A stretch of 12,344 bases of DNA from PXAP01 sp964520585 (lineage in GTDB: Bacteria > Bacteroidota > Bacteroidia > Bacteroidales > PUMT01). Below the pieces are notes generated by a model, which was given only the letters and a program-made list of their open reading frames with translations, ran no database searches and was not told the DNA's origin. Where the stretch lies: NCBI GenBank assembly GCA_964520585.1, contig CAZFOO010000111.1:1-12344 (forward strand). Direction: 5' to 3'. Positions 1 to 6,583 of the stretch are shown piece by piece. How positions within the stretch are numbered: the stretch's first letter is position 1; every line of letters starts with the position of its first letter. Position numbers and translations under genes: made by a program.

Positions 1-1
1 A

Positions 2-484
2 AATTCATGTAATGATGCTTTAGCTGAAGATATTACTATTACCATTACGGAGGCAGGTGTTCCGGCAGCTCTTGCTTCTTATGCATATTCTATTGAAAAG
101 CGTGTTGTAAATATTGATATTTCCGATGTAGAGGATGGTGCTTCAGAAACATTAACTACACTTGTAGATCATACTGTTGGCACAAAGAATGCAACAACGA
201 CAGCAGGTGGGGGTAGTGAAACGGTTTCAACAGGTGCAATGCCTGTAGTAGGAGGAGAAAGGACAAAATATGAATTTACCATCAAAAGTGCCACTGATTA
301 TGCAGGTCCCGGTGGAGAGGGCATTATATCCGGGATCTCTCATAAGTCAGACTATTTAGTTGTTGCTGGAGGAGGAGATATCAATACATATCCATTTACC
401 GGTACTACTACTGTTACATATATAGTCAATCCTGCACCTTCAACCGGACCTATCTATCATATACCTAACGACTTTTCATTGTAA
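2..484 (+). CDS. C-terminal end of a large PKD/Ig-like surface protein (5' partial)
   Basis: The reading frame is open from base 2 to the TAA at 482-484, giving 160 residues of a protein whose start lies outside the window. The fragment is rich in Thr, Gly, Val and Ala. It has short beta-strand-like segments (SCNDALAEDITITIT, TTTVTYIVNPAP), as in the tandem PKD/Ig-like repeats of large secreted Bacteroidota proteins. An internal ATG at 239 lies within this frame and is not a separate gene. The protein ends shortly after its last beta-rich module (IYHIPNDFSL). It shows no recognisable T9SS sorting domain, whether type A or the type B TPNxDGxND/FNRWG pattern. The next gene begins 57 bases downstream and does carry such a domain, so the two products may work together, but this is inference. 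Its exact function is unknown. I am confident that it is coding, less so of the domain class. Confidence 0.7.
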   Translation, partial: NSCNDALAEDITITITEAGVPAALASYAYSIEKRVVNIDISDVEDGASETLTTLVDHTVGTKNATTTAGGGSETVSTGAMPVVGGERTKYEFTIKSATDYAGPGGEGIISGISHKSDYLVVAGGGDINTYPFTGTTTVTYIVNPAPSTGPIYHIPNDFSL

Positions 485-541
485 TATTGATAGATCTTAA
501 AATCTGTTTAAGCTAAACAATCAAATTAGATAAATTAGGAT

Positions 542-1573
542 TTGCTTCAACGACTTCTCATATCAATTTTAATTACACTCTTTACCGGGGTGGCTGTGCA
601 TGGACAGGTGGAACATACTGTCCATGCCGGCACGTCCGGTGTTCGTTACGGGGTTGATGAAACTCCCGGTTCGTTATATGAGTGGTTTGTAGAGGACGGG
701 GGAGTTATTTCTGAAAATTATAATGATCAGATTGATGTGGACTGGGGTATTACTCCCGGTATATTTGAGATTAAAGTGGTGGAAACTAATATTTTTGGTT
801 GTGTTGGTGATACGGTTTATGCTTATGTGGAGGTGACCGACCAGTTTGATTTTGATCCCTTCCCTTCCGTGGTTGAGATATGCGAAGGGGAGGTTCATAT
901 TTTCGAGGCGGGGAGTGATTTTGTTTCATATCTGTGGAACGATGACTCCGATTTCATTACTGAGACTTATGCAACCGGCGAACCCGGAACTTACTGGGTT
1001 CAGGTGGTTGATGATAACGGGCTTATAGCCAGCGATACTGTTGAGCTGGTGGTAAATACTCTTCCCGTGGTCGATCTTGGACAGGATACTATCTTGCTGG
1101 CTGAAGAAAGCATAATACTTGATGCCGGCAATGACGGAGCTTTCCATACATGGTCAACCGGAGAAATCAGTCCGTCGATACAGGTATATGGTACTGACAC
1201 ACCTGCGGATTTCTGGGTTGAAGTTACCACCACGGAGGGATGCAGTGCTTCCGATACCATCTTCATTGATTTCGATGAGGGTATCCAGCTAAATATTCCT
1301 ACGGTGATAACCCCCAATGATGATGGTGCGAATGATACATGGATCATAACCGATCAGGATGGAAATGAGCTGTTCATAAACTATCCCAATGCTGTAGTTG
1401 AAGTATTCAACCGCTGGGGAGAAACAGTGTTTCAGTCCCGCCCCGGATATCCTGAACCATGGGATGGTACATACCGCAACAGGTCATTGCAGATGGATTC
1501 ATATCATTATGTTATTAACCTGAATGAACCAGGGGCAAAAGATGTTACAGGTAATATCACTATTGTAAGATAA
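542..1573 (+). CDS. Secreted Ig/PKD-repeat protein with T9SS type B (gliding-motility-associated) C-terminal domain
   Basis: This 343-residue protein is predicted to be exported by Sec and then by the type IX secretion system to the cell surface or medium. Residues 1-21 are a signal peptide with a hydrophobic core (LLISILITLFTGVAV), probably cut after HG. Three Ig/PKD-like modules follow, at about 23-100, 107-173 and 175-244. The last two contain the YLW/TWSTGE...YWVQV/FWVEV pattern typical of surface-protein repeats. Residues 250-343 match the type B sorting domain (CHU_C/TIGR04131 family): IPTVITPNDDGANDTW, VEVFNRWGETVF, PWDGTY and a final GNITIVR. The start is TTG at 542. An in-frame TAG lies at 536-538 with only one codon between, so no upstream start exists, and TTG is needed to keep the full signal peptide. 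The two downstream PorP/SprF paralogs are probable partners in its secretion. The bound ligand is unknown. Confidence 0.88.
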   Translation: MLQRLLISILITLFTGVAVHGQVEHTVHAGTSGVRYGVDETPGSLYEWFVEDGGVISENYNDQIDVDWGITPGIFEIKVVETNIFGCVGDTVYAYVEVTDQFDFDPFPSVVEICEGEVHIFEAGSDFVSYLWNDDSDFITETYATGEPGTYWVQVVDDNGLIASDTVELVVNTLPVVDLGQDTILLAEESIILDAGNDGAFHTWSTGEISPSIQVYGTDTPADFWVEVTTTEGCSASDTIFIDFDEGIQLNIPTVITPNDDGANDTWIITDQDGNELFINYPNAVVEVFNRWGETVFQSRPGYPEPWDGTYRNRSLQMDSYHYVINLNEPGAKDVTGNITIVR

Positions 1574-1910
1574 AGGGAAAATGATACTCAATAATTATGG
1601 AATAAATTGTAATTTTATTGTAAGTGGGTGTTAGCTTTTTTATAATCAGGCTCTGGTATTTTTGGGGCCTGATTTTCTTTGTAATATAAAGTGTTTAGAC
1701 ATTAATTATGTTTGAAATATATGAACCTGATAGTATTATTAAGTCGGAATTTATTAATTTAGACTCGATAATGATTGTTTTTATCCGGATATTATATTCG
1801 TTTATCATTCCATAAACCTTTTTCATGGAAAGATGGTCTTATAATGAAACGAACATAACCAGCATCCGTAGAATCAAGCGTATATCGAAACAAATACAGT
1901 AATATCTGAA
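1574..1910. other. 337-base intergenic region upstream of the first porP/sprF gene
   Basis: This AT-rich gap holds no supportable gene. It contains an intrinsic terminator near its left end (listed separately). It also contains TATGTTTG at 1707-1714, a perfect match to the Bacteroidota -7 element TAnnTTTG. The only TTTG upstream of that (1678-1681) is 25 bases away, longer than the usual spacing of about 19-21, so the promoter call is weak. A 6-bp inverted repeat, TTCCAT (1808-1813) and ATGGAA (1825-1830) with an 11-base loop, lies about 80 bases before the porP start and could form a small leader hairpin. No Shine-Dalgarno sequence precedes the ATG at 1911. Confidence 0.5.
1644..1681 (+). 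terminator. Rho-independent terminator after the CHU_C-domain gene
   Basis: AATCAGGC (1644-1651) pairs with GCCTGATT (1667-1674). G-T/C-G pairs can extend the stem inward around a TTTTT-containing loop, and the stem is followed by a T-rich tail (TTCTTTG). It lies about 70 bases after the stop of the upstream gene and reads in the same direction. This suggests that the secreted protein gene and the porP/sprF genes are separate transcription units. Confidence 0.7.
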
Positions 1911-2900
1911 ATGAATAGAACAAAAATTTCAAAAAATCTATTAATTCTAACTTTTTTCGTTTTAGTCTCAGTTACTGCAAAGGGACAGCAACTCCCTTTA
2001 TATTCACAATACATGATGAACAGCTACCTGGTGAATCCCGCCGTTGTTGGTAATGACGGACTGACTTCTTTCAGCCTTACCGCAAGAGAGCAATGGCTGG
2101 GGTTTGAGAATTCTCCACGGACGGTAGCTCTCAGTGGTCAGTCCAGGCTGTTGAAGTCTAGTCCGATATCCCGCGGACGTTCTGTTCGCAGGCGTCCTAC
2201 CCTGATGAGTCGTAGTGGAAATGTAGGTGTGGGTGGTTATATTTATAATGACCGTAACGGTATTGTGGACCGTACCGGTATCCAGGGTACTTATGCCTAT
2301 CATATCCGGATGGACCAGAACCAGCTCTCTTTCGGGGTGTCCTTTACTGCCTTTCAGCTCAAGCTTGATGAAGATAATGTACATCTTCATACCAATGATG
2401 ATCCGCTTCTTAACGGGAGTAAAAACGCTCTTTTTGTACCCGATGTCAACCTTGGGATATATTATAAAGGGCCTGAATATTATGTCGGACTTTCCAGTGC
2501 CCAGATGTTGCAGTCCGCCCTCAAGTTTGGCAACGATGGTTACAAGGACTTCAAGATGTTGAGGCATTATTATCTTATGGCCGGTTACGGTTTCTTTCTC
2601 GACAACGGGATTACAATTGAACCTTCTGTTCTGGTGAAGGCGACCATGGAGAATCAGCCCCAGTTTGATTTAAATGCAAGGGTGTATTACAGGGATGATT
2701 ACTGGGGAGGCATTTCTTACCGTAGCAGCGGGGCACTGATAATGATGGGGGGAGTTAAGGTTGATAAATTTTATTTTGGTTATGCTTTCGATTATTCAAT
2801 GAGCAGTATACGCAAACATAGTTTTGGTTCTCATGAGTTCATGGCAAGCGTTAAGTTTGGAGATACAGCAAGGCGTTACCGCTGGCTGAACAGGTATTGA
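1911..2900 (+). CDS. PorP/SprF-family type IX secretion outer-membrane protein (paralog 1)
   Basis: This 329-residue protein belongs to the PorP/SprF family (TIGR03519 type). These are outer-membrane beta-barrel proteins of the T9SS; some are core components and many others are specific helpers of type B CTD cargo. A signal peptide covers about residues 1-25 (NLLILTFFVLVSVTAKG), and the mature protein begins QQLPLYSQYMMN. The family hallmark follows: LVNPAVVGNDGLTSFSLTAREQW, then SPRTVALS. Alternating aromatic and hydrophobic strands run through the body (GGYIYNDRNG, YYVGLSSAQM, YWGGISYRSSGAL), and it ends FGDTARRYRWLNRY. The ATG start leaves the signal peptide complete. The gene is followed at 36 bases by a strong terminator and then by a second paralog. 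Together with the upstream type B CTD protein, the context suggests a cargo-specific helper rather than the core PorP of the por operon, since no porK/L/M/N genes are nearby. Confidence 0.93.
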   Translation: MNRTKISKNLLILTFFVLVSVTAKGQQLPLYSQYMMNSYLVNPAVVGNDGLTSFSLTAREQWLGFENSPRTVALSGQSRLLKSSPISRGRSVRRRPTLMSRSGNVGVGGYIYNDRNGIVDRTGIQGTYAYHIRMDQNQLSFGVSFTAFQLKLDEDNVHLHTNDDPLLNGSKNALFVPDVNLGIYYKGPEYYVGLSSAQMLQSALKFGNDGYKDFKMLRHYYLMAGYGFFLDNGITIEPSVLVKATMENQPQFDLNARVYYRDDYWGGISYRSSGALIMMGGVKVDKFYFGYAFDYSMSSIRKHSFGSHEFMASVKFGDTARRYRWLNRY

Positions 2901-2931
2901 TTTTTGGATTTGGCACAGGTTTTTGATTTGG

Positions 2932-2960
2932 AAAAGATGCCCGCGGGCATCTTTTTTTTT
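2932..2960 (+). terminator. Strong intrinsic terminator between the two porP/sprF paralogs
   Basis: AAAAGATGCCCG followed directly by CGGGCATCTTTT makes a perfect palindrome at 2932-2955. As RNA it would fold to GATGCC/GGCATC with a CGCG loop, followed by nine consecutive T (2952-2960). The upstream A run means it could also work in the opposite direction. It begins 32 bases after the stop of paralog 1, so the second paralog probably has its own promoter in the 61 bases before its ATG. TATTTTAG at 2983-2990 is a one-mismatch -7 candidate there. Confidence 0.9.
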
Positions 2961-3021
2961 AGGAAATTTAAGATATTCAGATTATTTTAGCCGTTATAAT
3001 TCAGTCTGTAAAATAATCCGG

Positions 3022-3993
3022 ATGCAAAGGTCAACCTTTATATTGATCTTTTTTTTGGGCTCATTATCCTCAGTAGCCCAACAGATGCCCATGTACAGCC
3101 AGTACATGATGAACCGCTTCCTAATAAATCCGGCTGTAGCGGGTTATGACGGACTTACTACCCTTAACCTGACTGCCCGTGAACAGTGGATGGGGCTTCC
3201 GTATTCTCCGCGAACGGTTGCTCTGAGCGCGGATGCACGGCTTATAAAATCCTCGCCGGCAAGACCGGGTATGCCAGATAAGAGGAGTATCATGAACCTG
3301 TTCCGGTCGGGAAATGTGGGACTGGGAGGATATATTTATAATGACAGAAGCGGTCTTATTGACCGTACCGGGTTGCAGGTCAGCTACGCATATCATATCC
3401 GGATGCAGGAACATCAGCTTTCTTTTGGTATTTCACTTACCGGGTTTCAGATGAAAATAGATGAAAGAAGGGTTGAGCTTGAAGAGGATTATGATCCGCT
3501 GATGGGCCAGTTTAACCAGGCCCTCTATGTGCCTGATGTGAATTCCGGAATGTATCTCTGGGGTCCTTCTTATTATCTTGGAGTATCCTCTGTGCAGATG
3601 CTTCAGTCCGTTTTGAAATTCGGACATGATGGTTTGCAGGATTTCAGGATGGAAAGGATATTTTACTTCATGGGGGGATATTCTTTCACGCTGGAAAACA
3701 GAGTAACCATTGAACCTGTTGCGCTGGTCCAGTCTACACTCCGGTCTCATTACCAGTTCGATCTCGGCTCAAAGTTTTATTACGGTGACCAGTATTGGGG
3801 AGGTATCACATACCGGTCGGCCGGGGCTATTGTCTTTATGGCCGGATTCAGGTATGAAAGGTTACATTTGGGATATGCTTATGATTACTCTCTCAACAAT
3901 ATGAGTAACCAGAATTTCGGTTCCCACGAATTGATGTTAAGCCTTCGTTTTGGTGATAGTGAGAGGAGATACAGGTGGCTGGAAAGGTATTGA
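3022..3993 (+). CDS. PorP/SprF-family type IX secretion outer-membrane protein (paralog 2)
   Basis: From the ATG at 3022 this gives 323 residues. The frame is open further upstream, to a TTG at 2923, but those codons run through the intrinsic terminator and would bury the signal peptide, so the ATG is preferred. Residues 1-19 form the signal peptide (STFILIFFLGSLSSVAQ), and the mature chain starts QQMPMYSQYMMN. Over the first 60 mature residues I count 42 identical to paralog 1, including NPAV, DGLT, LTAREQW, SPRTVALS and KSSP. The C-termini also match (FGDSERRYRWLERY). This is a tandem duplication of a T9SS outer-membrane protein. The paralogs may serve different type B CTD cargos or act as a redundant pair. 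The next gene, on the opposite strand, converges on this one with a 78-base gap that contains the palindrome ACAGATCTGT (4022-4031) but no clear terminator. Confidence 0.93.
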   Translation: MQRSTFILIFFLGSLSSVAQQMPMYSQYMMNRFLINPAVAGYDGLTTLNLTAREQWMGLPYSPRTVALSADARLIKSSPARPGMPDKRSIMNLFRSGNVGLGGYIYNDRSGLIDRTGLQVSYAYHIRMQEHQLSFGISLTGFQMKIDERRVELEEDYDPLMGQFNQALYVPDVNSGMYLWGPSYYLGVSSVQMLQSVLKFGHDGLQDFRMERIFYFMGGYSFTLENRVTIEPVALVQSTLRSHYQFDLGSKFYYGDQYWGGITYRSAGAIVFMAGFRYERLHLGYAYDYSLNNMSNQNFGSHELMLSLRFGDSERRYRWLERY

Positions 3994-4071
3994 TGCACAA
4001 GTTTTACCCGGTTGATAAAATACAGATCTGTTTCCCATGGTTTTGTTTACCGTCAGCCGGAGATCATAATT

Positions 4072-5148
4072 TTAATACTCTTTTATTTCTATTTCTCCTT
4101 TCACGGCCATAAGCCCGTTCATGCCAAGGGCCTCTATTTCGTCTGAACCAGGGAAGACATGAACAGGGGCAATTTCCCTGATCCTTTTAAGTATCATGTC
4201 CGTGAAATATTTGCTGTTGGCTATTCCTCCGGAAATGAGTATAGAATCAACTTTTCCTTCAAGTACTGCATACATAGATCCTATATATTTTGATACCTGG
4301 TATGCCATGGCCCCGAATACCAGCCTGGCCTGCTTGTTACCACTCATTGCCATCTGCTCGATCTCAATTGTGCTCATGGTCCCGAACCAGGCAAATAGTC
4401 CGCCTTCTCCGGTAAGCATTTTCAGGATCTCTTCTTTGGAATATTTTCCGCTGAAGCAAAGCCTTACCAAGTCACCCGCAGGCAGGGTCCCACTCCTCAA
4501 AGGAGCCAGCGGACCTTCTCCGTCATGACCCTGGTTGACATCAATAACTCTTCCGTTCAGATGAGCTCCAACCGTAATGCCGCTTCCTAGGTGAACCACA
4601 ATAAGCCTTAGTTCTTCGTAGGGTTTTACCTGTGATTTCGCGAATTTCCGGGCAATCCATTTTTGCATTAGGGCATGAAATATAGATTTTCGCTCAAATG
4701 CTGGGTGCCCTGAAATACGGGCTATCTCATCCATCTCATCGACAACCACGGGATCGGCAATCACTGCCCGGGCGCCGGGCATATTCTTCTGTACCTCACG
4801 AGCCAGCATTCCTCCCAGATTGACCACATCTTCGCTATAAATAGAATTGTAAAGATCATGTAACATTTTATCGTTTACCTCATAAACACCGGAACTGAGG
4901 GGTTTTATAAGTCCACCTCGACCTACAATAGCCGCGAACTTATCAAACGGCATCTCGTTCTGTTTCAGCTCATTTAAAATATACCGGGTTCTGAAAGGTA
5001 CCTGGTCGCTGAGTTTTTTGTACTTGCTTAGCTCTTCTGGTGAATGGATTATGCGCTTAAGATAAAGCAGTTTGGTGTTTTCGTAAATACCTATTTTAGT
5101 GAAATCGTGCCGTGGATTTATTACCAGTATGAGGGGCGATGTTTGCAT
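4072..5148 (-). CDS. buk: Butyrate kinase family protein with altered nucleotide-binding motifs
   Basis: This 358-residue protein is collinear with butyrate/branched-chain fatty acid kinases of the acetokinase (ASKHA) superfamily, which interconvert acyl phosphate + ADP and carboxylic acid + ATP. Recognisable blocks are VGRGGLIKPLSSGVYEV (75-91), DPVVVDEMDEIARISGHPAFERKSIFHAL (132-160), VVHLGSGITVGAHLNGRVIDVN (184-205), DGEGPLAPLRSGTLPAGDLVRLCFSGKY (209-236), AMAYQVSKYIG (280-290), SGGIANSKYF (307-315) and IAPVHVFPG (326-334). However, the N-terminal phosphate-binding motif, normally NPGSTSTK, reads NPRHDFTK (11-18). The usual GTxDAR adenosine-site motif reads GTMSTI (256-261). PERSG has become PLRSG, and HxGGG has become HLGSG. 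The fold and length are intact, so this is a divergent paralog, not a decayed gene. It lies downstream of the leucine-degradation genes on the same strand, with a 126-base gap that carries a long inverted repeat. Activity as a kinase is uncertain. Confidence 0.85.
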   Translation of the reverse strand: MQTSPLILVINPRHDFTKIGIYENTKLLYLKRIIHSPEELSKYKKLSDQVPFRTRYILNELKQNEMPFDKFAAIVGRGGLIKPLSSGVYEVNDKMLHDLYNSIYSEDVVNLGGMLAREVQKNMPGARAVIADPVVVDEMDEIARISGHPAFERKSIFHALMQKWIARKFAKSQVKPYEELRLIVVHLGSGITVGAHLNGRVIDVNQGHDGEGPLAPLRSGTLPAGDLVRLCFSGKYSKEEILKMLTGEGGLFAWFGTMSTIEIEQMAMSGNKQARLVFGAMAYQVSKYIGSMYAVLEGKVDSILISGGIANSKYFTDMILKRIREIAPVHVFPGSDEIEALGMNGLMAVKGEIEIKEY

Positions 5149-5218
5149 GATTAATATTAATTCCGGGTTAATAAAAGCTTAAGGTCATATTGAATAATTT
5201 ACTCTCATGCAAACATCG
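5137..5218. repeat. Perfect 14-bp inverted repeat bracketing the buk start
   Basis: CGATGTTTGCATGA at 5137-5150 is the exact reverse complement of TCATGCAAACATCG at 5205-5218; 54 bases separate the arms. The left arm covers the first codons of buk, including its ATG (5146-5148), and the right arm lies 57-70 bases upstream of it. In a transcript crossing both arms, the pairing would hide the start codon. The arms could also be half-sites of a DNA-binding protein or the ends of a small invertible segment. The loop is AT-rich and contains TTAATATTAA (5151-5160), itself a palindrome. Confidence 0.8.
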
Positions 5219-5237
5219 TCAATTTTTACCAAAATGA

Positions 5238-5271
5238 CAGGAGTAAGCTAAGAGATTTTTAGCGTTTCCTG
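5238..5271 (-). terminator. Possible stem-loop at the 3' end of the acyl-CoA dehydrogenase gene
   Basis: CAGGA (5238-5242) pairs with TCCTG (5267-5271) and GCTAA (5247-5251) pairs with TTAGC (5259-5263), giving a two-part hairpin with an internal bulge. It begins three bases after the dehydrogenase stop codon. Downstream on the minus strand is only a short T stretch (TCATTTTGG), so it is at best a weak terminator or a 3'-end stabilising hairpin. Confidence 0.35.
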
Positions 5272-5274
5272 CAT

Positions 5275-6426
5275 TTACCCGTTTCTTAAAATGTGTCTTG
5301 CTATTACCAGCCGCTGTATTTCCGAAGTGCCCTCGCCTATTTGAAGTAACCGCTGGTCCCTGTAAAATCTTTCCACATCATAAGCTTTCATCAGGCCGTA
5401 ACCTCCGTGTATCTGGACAGCTTCATCAGCAACTTCCCTGGCTATTTCGGAGCAATATAATTTGGCCATTGCCGCTTCTTTAGCAAATTCCCTGTCATGG
5501 TCTTTCAACCAGCAGGCTTTGTAAAGCAGATTTCTGGCCAACTCAATTTTCAATGCCATGTCTGCAAGTTTGAAAGCTATTGCCTGGAATCCTGCTATTG
5601 CCTTACCAAACTGTTTCCTGTGCTTTGCATAATCCAGTGCCAGCTCATAAGCTCCCTGCGCACAACCAAGTCCCATAGCTGCAATAGAAAGGCGGCCGTT
5701 GTCCAGGGTGCTGAGCATTATTCTTGAACCCTGACCTCTACCTCCAAGCATATTTTCTTCTGGTACCGCACAGTTGGTGAAGAACATTTCCGAAGTGTCG
5801 GATGCCCGCCACATCATTTTTCCCTTTAATTCTTTCGCATCATAACCTTCGGTTCCCTTTTCAACAAGTATGGTGCTGAATTCCTTTTTACCTTCTGATT
5901 CTCCGGTTACAACCTGAACCGTGACACCTGCTGAAATTTCTGATGCTCCGTTGGTAATGAATATTTTTGACCCGTTTATGACCCATTCTCCGTTAATTAG
6001 TTCGGCTTTTGTTTTGCTTCCTCTAGAATCAGATCCGGCATCAGGCTCCGTTAATCCAAAAGCCCATATGGCTCCTCCTGTACAGAGAGAAGGTAGATAT
6101 TTTTTTTTCTGTTCTTCAGTACCATAGTAATAAATAGGGCCAATACCCAGCGAATTATGAGCAGCGAGGGTAGCTGCATGAGAACCATCCACACGGGCCA
6201 GTTCTTCGACAGCTATAATGTAAGAAATAGTATCCATGCCCGAACCTCCGTATTTTTCAGGAATATTCATGCCAAACAGTCCAAGCTCCCCCATCTTGCA
6301 GGTCAGCTCAATAGAAAACTTTTCATCTTCGTCCAGGCCTGAAGCCTGGGGTTTAATATCTTTTTCAGCAAAGCTTCTTACAGTTTCTCTGATCAGATTG
6401 TGTTCTTCATTCAGGTCAAAATTCAT
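5275..6426 (-). CDS. Acyl-CoA dehydrogenase in a leucine-degradation cluster (short-chain-type active site)
   Basis: This 383-residue flavoprotein of the acyl-CoA dehydrogenase family oxidises an acyl-CoA to the trans-2-enoyl-CoA and passes electrons to ETF. Family signature 1 is seen as GLTEPDAGSD (124-133), and signature 2 starts at QIHGGYGLMKAYDVERFYRD (338-357). The FAD/substrate region HRKQFGKAIAGFQ lies at 269-281. Position in the cluster suggests isovaleryl-CoA dehydrogenase (LiuA). However, the motif IGEGTSEIQR places a glutamate at 365, the catalytic-base position of short- and medium-chain enzymes. Isovaleryl-CoA dehydrogenases normally have IGAGTSE there and use a glutamate in the LER motif; the equivalent residue here is Gly244 (LDNGRL). 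So the fold is certain, but the substrate could be butyryl-, 2-methylacyl-, isobutyryl- or isovaleryl-CoA. The start is ATG with no Shine-Dalgarno sequence, 157 bases after liuD. Confidence 0.92.
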   Translation of the reverse strand: MNFDLNEEHNLIRETVRSFAEKDIKPQASGLDEDEKFSIELTCKMGELGLFGMNIPEKYGGSGMDTISYIIAVEELARVDGSHAATLAAHNSLGIGPIYYYGTEEQKKKYLPSLCTGGAIWAFGLTEPDAGSDSRGSKTKAELINGEWVINGSKIFITNGASEISAGVTVQVVTGESEGKKEFSTILVEKGTEGYDAKELKGKMMWRASDTSEMFFTNCAVPEENMLGGRGQGSRIMLSTLDNGRLSIAAMGLGCAQGAYELALDYAKHRKQFGKAIAGFQAIAFKLADMALKIELARNLLYKACWLKDHDREFAKEAAMAKLYCSEIAREVADEAVQIHGGYGLMKAYDVERFYRDQRLLQIGEGTSEIQRLVIARHILRNG

Positions 6427-6506
6427 AACTGGAATTGTTTTTAATGAGTAATCTCTAAAATCAAATTATTGGGGTAGATAGTCTTGATAAAATATTTTAA
6501 GTTATT

Positions 6507-6532
6507 ACCGTCAATTAAAAAAGGAAGACGGT
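6507..6532. repeat. Small inverted repeat between liuD and the dehydrogenase gene
   Basis: ACCGTC (6507-6512) and GACGGT (6527-6532) form a perfect 6-bp inverted repeat around a 14-base A-rich loop, within the 157-base liuD-dehydrogenase gap. No T run follows the stem on the minus strand, so it does not look like an intrinsic terminator. It could be a processing hairpin or an operator. Nothing else in the gap is identifiable apart from an A/T-rich tract just after liuD. Confidence 0.3.
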
Positions 6533-6583
6533 CGTTTATATATGATTTTCCGGATCCTCGTATTTTTTATTTTTTTCTTTCAA

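Noticed and set aside
239..484. Stand-alone 81-residue gene starting at the ATG at 239
   Set aside because: The same frame is open back to base 2 with matching composition, so this ATG is internal to a larger gene entering from the left.
2004..2567. 187-residue leftward frame inside the first porP/sprF gene
   Set aside because: It is antisense to a clearly conserved PorP/SprF gene, has no recognisable motif, and its openness follows from the codon pattern of the real gene.
2923..3021. N-terminal extension of the second PorP/SprF protein from a TTG
   Set aside because: These codons cross the intrinsic terminator, and the signal peptide begins cleanly at the ATG at 3022.
5137..5218. Classic phase-variable invertible promoter
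   Set aside because: The 54-base spacer is short compared with known Bacteroidota invertible promoters, and no recombinase gene is nearby, so I keep inversion only as an alternative explanation.
6540..6583. A/T-rich tract after liuD as an intrinsic terminator
   Set aside because: There is no GC stem in front of the tract in the direction of transcription; A-rich RNA alone does not make this signal.
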